The notes below the pieces were generated by a model. The model saw only the letters and a list, made by a program, of their open reading frames with translations. It had not been told where the DNA came from and did not search any database. The position numbers and the translations under genes were made by a program. A DNA stretch of 64,000 nucleotides from Pseudohalocynthiibacter aestuariivivens (GTDB lineage: Bacteria > Pseudomonadota > Alphaproteobacteria > Rhodobacterales > Rhodobacteraceae): contig NZ_JAGFNU010000001.1 in NCBI RefSeq assembly GCF_018457175.1, positions 62,001-126,000 of the forward strand, written 5' to 3'. Positions 37,338 through 45,598 of the stretch are shown piece by piece. Each line of letters opens with the position of its first letter. The stretch's first letter is position 1.

Positions 37338-38146
37338 ACGACCTTCGCGGCAAAGTTACTAAAGACGGAATTCGGATTTACGAGGCTGATGATTTCGCCG
37401 GTATGCATGCAGCAGGTCGTTTGGCTGCGCAAATTCTTGACGATATGGCACCGCTGGTTGTGCCAGGCGTAACAACCGGTGAAATTGACCGTGCAATCAC
37501 TGATATGGTGGATGCGGTTGGGGCCAAGTCAGCGACGATTGGGTACAAAGGGTATAAACACGCAAGCTGCATAAGCGTGAACCATGTTGTGTGTCACGGC
37601 ATCCCCGGCGAGAAAAAACTTAAAGATGGCGACATCCTGAACATTGATGTGACTGTAATTGTCAACGGATGGTTCGGTGACACAAGCCGGATGTATGTGG
37701 CCGGTCAACTGAGCCGCAAATCCGAACGTTTGATCCAGGTTACGCATGACGCGCTGTTCAAGGGTATCGAACAGGTCAAACCCGGCAACACATTTGGTGA
37801 CATAGGTGCCGCGATACAAAGTTATGTCGAAGGCCATCGCATGTCGGTTGTGCGCGACTTTTGTGGTCATGGCTTGGGTCGGGTGTTCCATGCTCCGCCG
37901 AATGTGCTTCACTATGGTCGACCTGGTACTGGCCCAATGCTGGAAGAAGGCATGTTCTTTACGATTGAGCCAATGGTCAACCTTGGCCGCCCTGAAACAA
38001 AGGTTTTGGCCGATGACTGGACAGCTGTTACACGAGACAAGTCCTTGTCAGCGCAATTCGAACATTCAGTAGGTGTTACAGCAGATGGTGTCGACATTTT
38101 CACATTATCACCCGGAAACAAGTTCCACCCGACGTGGGGCGAATAA
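37334..38146 (+). CDS. map: Methionine aminopeptidase, type I
   Basis: The 270-residue metallopeptidase removes initiator methionine. Motifs are CISVNHVVCHGIP (substrate His), LNIDVTVIVNGWFGDTSRMY (metal Asp residues), FCGHGLGRVFHAPPNVLHYG (metal His), and FFTIEPMVNLG and QFEHSVGVT (metal Glu residues). ATG 37334 gives the expected N-terminus MNDLRGKVTKDGIRIYEADD. An in-frame TTG at 37277 would add 19 residues. A ten-codon ORF with the only strong ribosome site overlaps this ATG. Confidence 0.93.
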   Translation: MNDLRGKVTKDGIRIYEADDFAGMHAAGRLAAQILDDMAPLVVPGVTTGEIDRAITDMVDAVGAKSATIGYKGYKHASCISVNHVVCHGIPGEKKLKDGDILNIDVTVIVNGWFGDTSRMYVAGQLSRKSERLIQVTHDALFKGIEQVKPGNTFGDIGAAIQSYVEGHRMSVVRDFCGHGLGRVFHAPPNVLHYGRPGTGPMLEEGMFFTIEPMVNLGRPETKVLADDWTAVTRDKSLSAQFEHSVGVTADGVDIFTLSPGNKFHPTWGE

Positions 38147-38175
38147 TCTGCAGTAACTCACAGCGATCCCTCTAG

Positions 38176-38736
38176 TTATGTTCTCCCGAGAATGGTAACA
38201 AACGTGTCCCCGTATTTCCGACTGTCATGCAGTTCAAAACCTTCTGGCGCCTTTTGGGGGCTTTTTTCTTCCCACACGATCAATGCGCCTTCGGCGATCC
38301 ATCCGCCCTTAACTGCCAGGTCTAAAGCGGTCTCGCCCAGGCCTTTGCCATAGGGTGGGTCCATAAAAACCAGATCATAGGGTTCGTTGCCGTTCACGGG
38401 CAAACGGCAGGCGTCACAACTCAAAAGCTGTGTATCCGGCTGGCGGCGTGTCAAAGCAATATTTTCGCGGATGAGCTTTTTAGCAACGCGACCGTTGTCA
38501 ACAAACGTAACGTGCGAAGCCCCGCGAGAGAGTGCTTCAAGCCCCAGTGCACCTGTACCCGCAAACAGATCAAGCACCCGGGTATCCGTAATTGGGTCGC
38601 CAAAGCGACCACCCAGAAGTACGTTGAACAGACTTTCGCGCACCCTGTCAGCGGTTGGCCGCAAATGCGCCCCGGCATCGCCTTTACCAACCGAAGTGAG
38701 CGTAAGCCCTCGATGCGTGCCAGCTATGATCCTCAC
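38176..38736 (-). CDS. rsmD: 16S rRNA (guanine(966)-N(2))-methyltransferase
   Basis: The 186-residue SAM-dependent methyltransferase modifies G966 in the 30S subunit. It starts with MRIIAGTHRGLTL and shows RPTADRVRESLFNVL, SAM motif LDLFAGTGALGLEALSRGA, and catalytic motif FMDPPYGKG (DPPY, N2-guanine methylases). Its ATG overlaps the stop of the ferredoxin-reductase-like gene. Confidence 0.95.
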   Translation of the reverse strand: MRIIAGTHRGLTLTSVGKGDAGAHLRPTADRVRESLFNVLLGGRFGDPITDTRVLDLFAGTGALGLEALSRGASHVTFVDNGRVAKKLIRENIALTRRQPDTQLLSCDACRLPVNGNEPYDLVFMDPPYGKGLGETALDLAVKGGWIAEGALIVWEEKSPQKAPEGFELHDSRKYGDTFVTILGRT

Positions 38737-39944
38737 GCCTTCAACAAGGCTTTCATGTCGGTGTCCGGGTTTGCAATTACGCTAGGTGCAGGGGATTTCC
38801 CCGATTCAATAAGCCGCTTTCCGATCATATAGCTGCGTGGATCATTCATCGCATCAACAGCAAGCAAAGTGTCTCCCTTGTAGTACCAATGCGATACAGC
38901 ATCGCCCTTGTCACCCGGGCGCACGACGATAGTGTCGTAGCCTGTGTTTAATCCTGCGATCTGCAATTTGGTGCCAAACTGATCAGACCAGAACCAAGGC
39001 ATAGGGACATATTCCTTTCCCGCACCCAGAATGTTTTCGGCGACCAACTCTGCCTGATCTATCGCGTTTTGAACGCTCTCAAGACGAATACGATTGCCTT
39101 TGTAGGGAAACGAAGCACAATCACCCGCGGACCAGATTGCAGGGTCAGAGGTGCGACCCTGTGCATCAACCTTGATGCCATTCTCAATTGTCAGCCCAGC
39201 GACCTCTGCCAGCGTACTTCCCGGCATTATGCCAACACCCACGATAACAAAATCAACGTCGGTTTCACTGCCATCGGTAAAGCGAGCGCCACTGACACGA
39301 CCCTCACCCAGCAGACGTTCCAAACCCAGCCCTTCAAGGATATTTACGCCGTGAGACTGGTGTAGCTTGCGGAAATAGTCTGACGTTTCAGGCGCTGCAA
39401 CGCGTTGCAAAATGCGATCTGCCATTTCAACGAGCGTGACTTGTACGCCGAGCTTGGATGCAACTGCCGCAGCCTCTAGCCCAATATAGCCACCGCCAAC
39501 AATCAAAACGCGACGTCCGCTGGTAAACTCCGGTGCCATGCCGTCAACATCAGCAAGGGTGCGTACGACGTGAACACCTTGTAATGCGCCGCCGATTGCA
39601 TCAGGCAAATGACGCGGAACGGAGCCAGTGGTTAGCGCGAGTTGATGGTAAGAGATTGTCTCATCCCCAACGGTCACGGTTTTGGCAGTCGTATCGATGC
39701 TTGAAACGGGTTTGCCGAGCCTTAAAGTGATGTTTGCCTCGTCGTAGTAACTTTTGGGCCTTAAATAGAGCCGCTCCAGATCCATCTCACCGAGCAGATA
39801 TTTCTTTGACAACGGCGGGCGTTGATAAGGGGGGACTGGTTCTTCTCCAATCAAGGTCACTTTGCCTTCGAAACCAAGGTTTCGAAGTTTGACGACAAGA
39901 GAACACCCAGCTTGTCCTGCGCCGATAATCACAATATGACTCAT
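38733..39944 (-). CDS. NAD(P)/FAD-dependent ferredoxin reductase
   Basis: The 403-residue protein belongs to the putidaredoxin/rhodocoxin reductase family. It has FAD motif IVIIGAGQAGCSLVVKLR at the start, PYQRPPLSKKYLLGEM, NAD motif VLIVGGGYIGLEAAAVA near residue 146, and IWSAGDCASFPY. The C-terminal domain carries PWFWSDQFGTKLQIAG. Such enzymes pass electrons from NADH to a [2Fe-2S] ferredoxin serving a P450 or a dioxygenase. No such partner gene is nearby. Co-transcribed with rsmD by a four-base overlap and divergent from the peroxiredoxin. Confidence 0.9.
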   Translation of the reverse strand: MSHIVIIGAGQAGCSLVVKLRNLGFEGKVTLIGEEPVPPYQRPPLSKKYLLGEMDLERLYLRPKSYYDEANITLRLGKPVSSIDTTAKTVTVGDETISYHQLALTTGSVPRHLPDAIGGALQGVHVVRTLADVDGMAPEFTSGRRVLIVGGGYIGLEAAAVASKLGVQVTLVEMADRILQRVAAPETSDYFRKLHQSHGVNILEGLGLERLLGEGRVSGARFTDGSETDVDFVIVGVGIMPGSTLAEVAGLTIENGIKVDAQGRTSDPAIWSAGDCASFPYKGNRIRLESVQNAIDQAELVAENILGAGKEYVPMPWFWSDQFGTKLQIAGLNTGYDTIVVRPGDKGDAVSHWYYKGDTLLAVDAMNDPRSYMIGKRLIESGKSPAPSVIANPDTDMKALLKA

Positions 39945-40027
39945 CTCTTTCCCCGTGACCTAGTAGTTGCAGGTATGAAGCCTATATCTTCGTCTACACG
40001 AAACGCAATCGCGCAAGAGGGGCCAAG

Positions 40028-40516
40028 ATGACAATATCTGTCGGAAACAGACTACCAGAGGCTACGCTGCTGAAAATTGGCGAAGATGGGCCAGAATCAG
40101 TGGCGCTTTCAGACAAGCTTGCCGGACGAAAAGTGATTATTTTCGGCGTGCCGGGCGCTTTTACACCTACGTGCCACTCCGCGCATGTCCCGAGTTTCAT
40201 TCGGTCAAAAGATGCGCTTGAAGCGAAAGGCGTTGACGAGATAATCTGTATTTCGGTGAATGACCCTCATGTAATGAAAGCCTGGAGCGACGCGACGGGT
40301 GCATCCGATGCCGGTTTGACGATGCTCGCGGATGCACAAAGCGCTTTCACCACAGAAATTGGGATGAGTTTCGATGCTCCACCTGCCGGTCTGATGGCGA
40401 GATCAAAGCGTTATGCAATGCTTGTTGAAGATGGTGTTGTAAGAATCTTGAACGAGGAGGTTGCCCGGGGAACCTGCGAAATCTCAGGCGGTGAAAATCT
40501 TCTCGCAGCACTTTAA
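40028..40516 (+). CDS. Peroxiredoxin, Prx5 type
   Basis: The 162-residue thiol peroxidase reduces H2O2 and alkyl peroxides. The peroxidatic Cys49 is in PGAFTPTCHSAH, the family signature. The possible resolving Cys is Cys150 in ARGTCEISGG, with Cys74 also conserved. No glutaredoxin domain is fused. A long GC-rich hairpin follows the stop. Divergent from the ferredoxin-reductase-like gene, 83 bases apart. Confidence 0.93.
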   Translation: MTISVGNRLPEATLLKIGEDGPESVALSDKLAGRKVIIFGVPGAFTPTCHSAHVPSFIRSKDALEAKGVDEIICISVNDPHVMKAWSDATGASDAGLTMLADAQSAFTTEIGMSFDAPPAGLMARSKRYAMLVEDGVVRILNEEVARGTCEISGGENLLAAL

Positions 40517-40529
40517 TTCTTTATCCGTA

Positions 40530-40579
40530 AAATATCCCTGCCGGAGGCACTAAAGTTTTTGCCTCCGGCGGGGATATTT
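40530..40579. terminator. Long terminator-like hairpin after the peroxiredoxin
   Basis: A 19-bp stem (40530-40548 with 40561-40579, one G-T pair) has a 12-base T-rich loop. There is no T-run after the 3' arm, so it may be a bidirectional terminator between the convergent peroxiredoxin and phhB genes or an RNA-stabilising hairpin. Confidence 0.7.
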
Positions 40580-40653
40580 ATTGGAAAAAGAAAGTTTCGC
40601 GGTTGTCTGAGCTTATCGAATAGGCTCGATGGGTTTTTCAACAAAGCAGATGT

Positions 40654-40944
40654 TTAGTGCGCAAGCGTATCCATCTTGTTGGCCAACTTTACATCAAGCT
40701 CTGTCAGACCGTCTGAATCGTGCGTCGTAAGGGTCACGTCCACTTTATTGTAGACGTTCGACCATTCTGGGTGGTGGCGGTATTTTTCAGACCAGATTGC
40801 AATCCGGGTCATCCACCCGAACGCCTCGATAAAGCTTTTGAAGGTGAAGGTTTTCGAGATCGCGTCGCGATCCGGGACGAGAGACCAGCCGTTTTGAATT
40901 AGTGGAGCGAGGTCAGATTCACGTTGTTCATCGGACAGTTTCAT
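40654..40944 (-). CDS. phhB: 4a-hydroxytetrahydrobiopterin dehydratase (PCD/DCoH)
   Basis: The 96-residue protein has the family motif [21 protein letters not shown] with catalytic His57, His58 and His75. It regenerates quinoid dihydropterin after aromatic hydroxylation. No phenylalanine hydroxylase gene lies in the window, and PCD homologues without it may act in molybdopterin or pterin metabolism. Its ATG overlaps the FemAB-like gene by four bases. Confidence 0.92.
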   Translation of the reverse strand: MKLSDEQRESDLAPLIQNGWSLVPDRDAISKTFTFKSFIEAFGWMTRIAIWSEKYRHHPEWSNVYNKVDVTLTTHDSDGLTELDVKLANKMDTLAH

Positions 40945-42122
40945 TTTTCTTCTCCGGATGATTTCTTGAATGGGCCATAGCTGGTCAGTACATCGATATC
41001 ATTGTCAACGGCTTCACGTTCTGCGACCAGGTATTTTTCAACTGCATTCGCAAAGCCGGGGTCGGCGATCCAATGCAGCGAATGAGTCGTGACCGGCAGG
41101 TAGCCGCGCGCCAGTTTGTGGTCGCCCTGAGCACCAGCTTCGACGCGTGTCTGGCCGTGGGTAATGGCGTAATCAATCGCCTGATAATAGCAGAGTTCAA
41201 AATGCAGGCAGGCGTGGTCTTCGGTGCACCCCCAATAGCGGCCGTAAAGAGTACCTTTTCCGATCATGTTCATGGCCCCAGCTATCCAGCGGCCATTGCG
41301 CTCTGCCAACACCAGCAGGATATCGTCACGCAGAGTTTCTTGCGCAATATCAAAGAATGCGCGCGTCAGATAAGGGGTGCCCCATTTTCGTGCGCCTGTG
41401 TCCTGGTAAAATGTCCAGAATGCGTCCCAGTGCTCGGGTTCGATCTGGTCCCCGGTAAATTGATGGATTGTTCCGCCAAATGTCTGCGCCGTTGCACGCT
41501 CTTTTCGGATGTTTTTGCGTTTGCGCGCCGCAAGGCTCGCTAAAAACGCATCAAAATTTGCATAGTCTGTATTTTCCCAGTGGAACTGCTGGCTCGTGCG
41601 GTGAAGCAGACCCATTGCGCGGCCTGCTTCGGCCTCGGCTTCAGTGCAATATGTTATGTGCAGCGAAGAAAGTTGATTTTCAGACGCGAGCTGTACTGCA
41701 CCTTGTACCAGTGCAGACTGACCCATCTCCTCATACCCTGGGCGCGCCAGAAACCGCCTGCCAGTGGCTGGTGTAAAGGGGACGGAAATTTGCAGCTTCG
41801 GGTAATATCGTCCGCCAGCGCGTTCATAAGCGTGTGCCCAGCTATAGTCGAAAACATACTCGCCCTGACTATGGGTCTTTGCGTAGGCCGGGGTGACAGC
41901 AATAGCCATTTCACCGGAGTAAGCAACTAGGTAACGAGGCGTCCAACCCGTACCCGTGCCAACAGACCCGCTGTCTTCCAGCGCTTTGAGGAATCGGTGG
42001 GTTGTAAACGGATCAATCGGCCTGCTTTCGTTTGATTCGGGGCAAGCACAGGCATCCCACTCTGCTTCTGAAATATCAGAGAGCGACGTCAGAACATGTA
42101 TTTCGATTTGTTGATTGCTCAT
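40941..42122 (-). CDS. FemAB/GNAT-like protein (peptidogalycan biosynthesis, DUF482)
   Basis: The protein has 393 residues from ATG 42122, which has GAGG just upstream; a start eight codons earlier is less supported. The family motif [20 protein letters not shown] is present, as are [21 protein letters not shown] and [16 protein letters not shown]. The fold is of the double-GNAT FemAB type. Substrate and product are not known. It overlaps phhB and follows the GDPD gene by 48 bases. Confidence 0.87.
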   Translation of the reverse strand: MSNQQIEIHVLTSLSDISEAEWDACACPESNESRPIDPFTTHRFLKALEDSGSVGTGTGWTPRYLVAYSGEMAIAVTPAYAKTHSQGEYVFDYSWAHAYERAGGRYYPKLQISVPFTPATGRRFLARPGYEEMGQSALVQGAVQLASENQLSSLHITYCTEAEAEAGRAMGLLHRTSQQFHWENTDYANFDAFLASLAARKRKNIRKERATAQTFGGTIHQFTGDQIEPEHWDAFWTFYQDTGARKWGTPYLTRAFFDIAQETLRDDILLVLAERNGRWIAGAMNMIGKGTLYGRYWGCTEDHACLHFELCYYQAIDYAITHGQTRVEAGAQGDHKLARGYLPVTTHSLHWIADPGFANAVEKYLVAEREAVDNDIDVLTSYGPFKKSSGEEK

Positions 42123-42170
42123 CTGCCTCACCTGTCTGCGGGACATAGATTGGGGGCGAAGCGGCCAACG

Positions 42171-42941
42171 TCAAGCGGTGGGCAAGGCAGCGGCGTAACC
42201 TTCGAAGGTAATATTGTCGGCAATTTTGCGCGCTTCGGCTTCGGCTTCGGGGCTGCGTATCGTCCAGCACAAAATATGCGCGCCACTTGCTTTTAGTTCT
42301 GCAACGCGTGGTCTGGAGAGATCTGCTGCCTCGTGGCTGATAAAGCAAGCGCCAACGCGATCATAATCCGGGATATCACGCAAGATTTGGCGTCGTGCTG
42401 CCGGAATCATTTGTGTATCTTTGTCTGTCCAGCCTTCTGTAACGAGTCCGCGCGGAAGATGCGGTGCAAGTTCTGCAAGTTTGGCAACTGAATGCGGGTT
42501 GAAAGACATTAGTGCGACCGGACCTTCGTAGCCTATCAACGCATTCACAACTGCCTGCTCCAAAGGCCCGATGTTTGGGCCCATCTCACCGTCTTGGTCT
42601 TTTAGTTCGACAAGTAGAGGAGCACGCCCGGCGACAAGGTCTAGAACTTCAGCAAAACTCGGTACATTTTCGTTGCTGCCAATCAGTTGAATCTCTGCCA
42701 TTTCTGCGGCTGAACGTTGCTGAATCGGGCCCCTTTCACTAGTTAGACGGGTCAAATCATAGTCGTGAAAAACCATGGCCTGATCGTCTTTGGTGCGCTG
42801 CAGGTCCATCTCAATGCCGTAGCCTGCTTCAATAGCAGCAAGAAACGCAGCGCGCGAATTTTCAGCACGGCCTTTTGCAAGATTGTGGTAGCCTCGATGC
42901 GCAATCGGAGTTGATAAAAATACCGGGGGCAGATGCGTCAT
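42171..42941 (-). CDS. Glycerophosphodiester phosphodiesterase family protein
   Basis: The 256-residue enzyme has the GDPD motif HRGYHNLAKGRAENSRAAF with catalytic His15 and Arg16, then IEMDLQRTKDDQAMVFHDYDLTRLT (metal Glu and Asp, second His). No signal peptide, so it is cytoplasmic like UgpQ. It yields glycerol 3-phosphate from glycerophosphodiesters. The ATG overlaps the ridA-type gene upstream. Confidence 0.9.
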   Translation of the reverse strand: MTHLPPVFLSTPIAHRGYHNLAKGRAENSRAAFLAAIEAGYGIEMDLQRTKDDQAMVFHDYDLTRLTSERGPIQQRSAAEMAEIQLIGSNENVPSFAEVLDLVAGRAPLLVELKDQDGEMGPNIGPLEQAVVNALIGYEGPVALMSFNPHSVAKLAELAPHLPRGLVTEGWTDKDTQMIPAARRQILRDIPDYDRVGACFISHEAADLSRPRVAELKASGAHILCWTIRSPEAEAEARKIADNITFEGYAAALPTA

Positions 42942-43402
42942 TTTATTTGAAAAATACCTTCAATTTCCACAGCAACGCCCAACGGCAGTGATGCAGCACT
43001 AACAGCAGAGCGCGAATGACGCCCGGCGTCACCCATCGCTGCAACAAGAAAATCGGACGCCCCATTTATGACTTTAGGCTGGTCAGTGTAGTCGGCGGTC
43101 GAATTGACGAATCCGGTGAGTTTTACGGCGCGGACAAGGCGGTTAAGATCGCCACCGCAAGCGGCCTTAACTTGCGCGAGTAGGCTGATTGCACAGGATT
43201 TTGCAGCGTCTGCGCCTTGTTCAGTTGACATATCGTCACCAAGCTTGCCGGTGATTAACCCATCAGGCCCATTAGAGATTTGGCCAGAGACATACACAAT
43301 GTCGCCAATCTGTACGAACGGCACGTAGTTAGCGGCCGGGGCAGGTGCATCGGGTAGTGTTACACCAAGTTCAACAAGTCGTGCTTCGAGACCATTGCTC
43401 AT
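42938..43402 (-). CDS. RidA family protein (YjgF/YER057c/UK114)
   Basis: The protein has 154 residues from ATG 43402, with GGGAG nearby; an in-frame extension to 43489 reads as non-coding. Family blocks are NYVPFVQIGDIVYVSGQIS and SRSAVSAASLPLGVAVEIEG. The arginine that binds the imine intermediate in RidA is probably present in the SRSAV block. It is a longer, YabJ/Rid-variant form. RidA deaminates reactive enamines and imines. First gene of the ridA-gdpD-FemAB-phhB operon. Confidence 0.88.
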   Translation of the reverse strand: MSNGLEARLVELGVTLPDAPAPAANYVPFVQIGDIVYVSGQISNGPDGLITGKLGDDMSTEQGADAAKSCAISLLAQVKAACGGDLNRLVRAVKLTGFVNSTADYTDQPKVINGASDFLVAAMGDAGRHSRSAVSAASLPLGVAVEIEGIFQIK

Positions 43403-43729
43403 GAGAATTCTCCCTATTCGAATTTGAACAGACGCTAGCCCGGACTGCGGACGGGGAAAACCACAAAATCGGTTCTGGTCGAATTTCAAACCAAAATTGT
43501 TGAGATTGTTCGTCCCTTCAAGCCTCTAAGGCGTTAATAATGCATTAAGATTAGGCCTACGTGGCGCGTTGAAAGTACTATTGGCAACAAAGCAACGCCC
43601 TCCGTGTTCCATAGAAAAAACAAGATTAATTGATTTATCGTTGCTCGTTGTAACCAAACAGTCACAATGACGTTTTCTACACCGCCGATTGATTGGACTT
43701 TGTAAGTAAAATACTATTTGAGGGGCTGA
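43403..43729. other. Intergenic region between divergent ridA-type and mlaA genes
   Basis: No coding frame or stable hairpin was seen. It contains both promoters by position. GAGGGG (ribosome site of mlaA) lies just before 43730, and a TTGGAC with a downstream AT-rich stretch near 43695-43720 could be an mlaA promoter. The region around 43540-43640 is AT-rich. Confidence 0.5.
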
Positions 43730-44527
43730 ATGGGATTGTCGAAGAGAATTATTTTGCCTGGATCCAGAACCTGCCCCACAAGAGCTAGGCTAAAAATGGC
43801 TTGTGTACTTGTCGTCGCGCTGTCTCTCAGCGCGTGCGGTTTTTCGCAGCCAGTCGATGGAATTCAGGATCCAAATGAGAGACTAAACCGCCGTATTCAT
43901 GCCGAAAACATAGCGTTTGACCGTTTTCTGTTCCGCCCAGCTTCAAAGGTTTATGGCAGAGGGATACCGATGCCTATTCGCCGAGGTATCGGTAACTTCG
44001 CCGGAAACCTGAATTTGCCGCGTGTTGTTGTAAACAACCTCTTGCAGTTTAGGATTGGGAAGGCACTGAAGCACACCGGGCGTTTTGTGATCAATACAAC
44101 GCTAGGTATGGGTGGCCTTCTGGACCCGGCCACACCTATGGGTGTTGAGGAAGACAGAACCAATTTTGGCGAAACGCTATATGTCTGGGGTTTCAAAGAA
44201 GGTAACTTTATGGAATTACCTTTGTTGGGGCCGTCGACGGACCGGGCTACAGTGGGCATGATTGTCGACCTTTTTACCAATCCGCTTGTCTACATGGTGC
44301 CATCGCCTGAAAACGCAATTGGTGTATTTTCAGCAGGACTCGCAAAAGTTGGTGATCGGTACGAGTATTCGTCTACGATAGACTCTATCTTGTATGAGAG
44401 CGAAGATAGTTACGCACAGGCACGTTCTCTTTACTTGCAGAATCGCAGGTTTGAGCTGGGTGTAGAAGTAACCGACGACGAAGTTGACGAAATAGATTCA
44501 TTGTTCGAGGATCTGTATGGTGAATGA
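43730..44527 (+). CDS. mlaA: MlaA/VacJ family lipoprotein
   Basis: The 265-residue lipoprotein has a basic start, a hydrophobic stretch, and a lipobox LSAC at 33-36. MlaA sits in the outer membrane and passes misplaced phospholipids to the MlaC carrier. Conserved blocks are DPNERLNRRIHAENIAFDRF, NLNLPRVVVNNLLQFR, NTTLGMGGLLDPA, and GPSTDRATVGMIVD. It overlaps mlaC by 11 bases. The MlaFED transporter genes are not in the window. Confidence 0.94.
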   Translation: MGLSKRIILPGSRTCPTRARLKMACVLVVALSLSACGFSQPVDGIQDPNERLNRRIHAENIAFDRFLFRPASKVYGRGIPMPIRRGIGNFAGNLNLPRVVVNNLLQFRIGKALKHTGRFVINTTLGMGGLLDPATPMGVEEDRTNFGETLYVWGFKEGNFMELPLLGPSTDRATVGMIVDLFTNPLVYMVPSPENAIGVFSAGLAKVGDRYEYSSTIDSILYESEDSYAQARSLYLQNRRFELGVEVTDDEVDEIDSLFEDLYGE

Positions 44528-45122
44528 TGTAAAACGACGAACTGTTCTGGCCGGACTTGGTGCCGGCGTGGTTGCCGCGGCGGTGCCCGGTTCAGCGATG
44601 GCGCTGACCACCGCTGAAGCGCGCAGACTGATTGATGATGTCGTGAGCGAGATCACGCGCGTTATCAACTCTGGCGGATCTGAATCACGTATGTTGACGC
44701 AATTCGAACGAATATTTGATCGGTTTGCGAACACTGCCGTCATTGCTATCCGGGTGCTTGGAGCCGATGCGCGCTCTGCCAGCCAAGCGCAACTACGCGA
44801 TTTTACAGTGGCATTTCGAAGATACATTGCACGCAAATATGGTCGTCGGTTTAGGGAATTTATAGGGGGTCGGATCGAAGTCGATTCAGCCCGCGCTGTA
44901 AAAAGCTGGCACGAAGTGCAGACAACTGCACATCTGCAGGGAGAAGCGCCTTTCCGCATCGATTTTCTGGTCAAGGAAGCAGGTGGTCGAAACCTGTTTT
45001 TTGACATGGTGATCGAAGGAATTAGCCTGACAAAAGTTGAGCGCGAAGAGATAGGCGCAATGCTTGACCGGCGACGTGGGAATCTTGATCAGTTGATCAG
45101 CGATCTCCGGAACACCGGCTGA
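44517..45122 (+). CDS. mlaC: MlaC/Ttg2D family phospholipid-binding protein
   Basis: The 201-residue periplasmic carrier shuttles phospholipid between MlaA and the inner-membrane MlaFED complex. The N-terminus DVKRRTVLAGLGAGVVAAAVPGSAMA, read in parts, looks Tat- or Sec-like. The body shows FTVAFRRYIARKYGRRFREF and ISLTKVEREEIGAMLDRR, typical of the family. It starts inside the end of mlaA, with GAGG upstream. Confidence 0.9.
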   Translation: MVNDVKRRTVLAGLGAGVVAAAVPGSAMALTTAEARRLIDDVVSEITRVINSGGSESRMLTQFERIFDRFANTAVIAIRVLGADARSASQAQLRDFTVAFRRYIARKYGRRFREFIGGRIEVDSARAVKSWHEVQTTAHLQGEAPFRIDFLVKEAGGRNLFFDMVIEGISLTKVEREEIGAMLDRRRGNLDQLISDLRNTG

Positions 45123-45126
45123 CGCG

Positions 45127-45528
45127 ATGCGCTTGGGCATTGTCATAGCCACAGGCCTCTTGGCCTCGGCAGCAATAGCTGAAGAACAGCTTGGGAGTTT
45201 CGATGGTATCTACCGTCAGGTGGCTGGTGCTGATTGTGCTAGGATTGGCGAAGAGGGTGGTGCACTAAAGGTCGAAGACAACACCTTTATTGGTGTCGGT
45301 TCACAATGCACGATGATTAGCCCGGTCTCTGTTCGGGATATGAATGCCGTTCTCTATGACATGGAATGCGAAGCCGAAGACGCCCATTGGGTCGAACGGG
45401 TGCTGTTCATGAAAGCTGCCGATTCAGGGCTGATCATGGTCTGGAACGGCTATGCATTCAAATATGATAACTGTTCAGAGGAAGATCTGGTTGAGGGTGC
45501 TGTTGACGACGTCGTTAGCAACGAGTGA
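45127..45528 (+). CDS. Small periplasmic protein, unknown function
   Basis: The 133-residue protein has a signal peptide at residues 1-18 (IVIATGLLASAAIAEE). Four cysteines in the mature part (GADCARIG, GSQCTMIS, DMECEAED, YDNCSEED) could form two disulfides. No known domain. It starts four bases after the mlaC stop, so it belongs to the mla transcript and may assist it, but that is inference. Confidence 0.75.
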   Translation: MRLGIVIATGLLASAAIAEEQLGSFDGIYRQVAGADCARIGEEGGALKVEDNTFIGVGSQCTMISPVSVRDMNAVLYDMECEAEDAHWVERVLFMKAADSGLIMVWNGYAFKYDNCSEEDLVEGAVDDVVSNE

Positions 45529-45598
45529 AAATCACATTAGCACTCGCCCGCGCTAGCGGCGCAAGCAAACCAGTTAAGAGGCGTCTCTGGTGCAAAAG

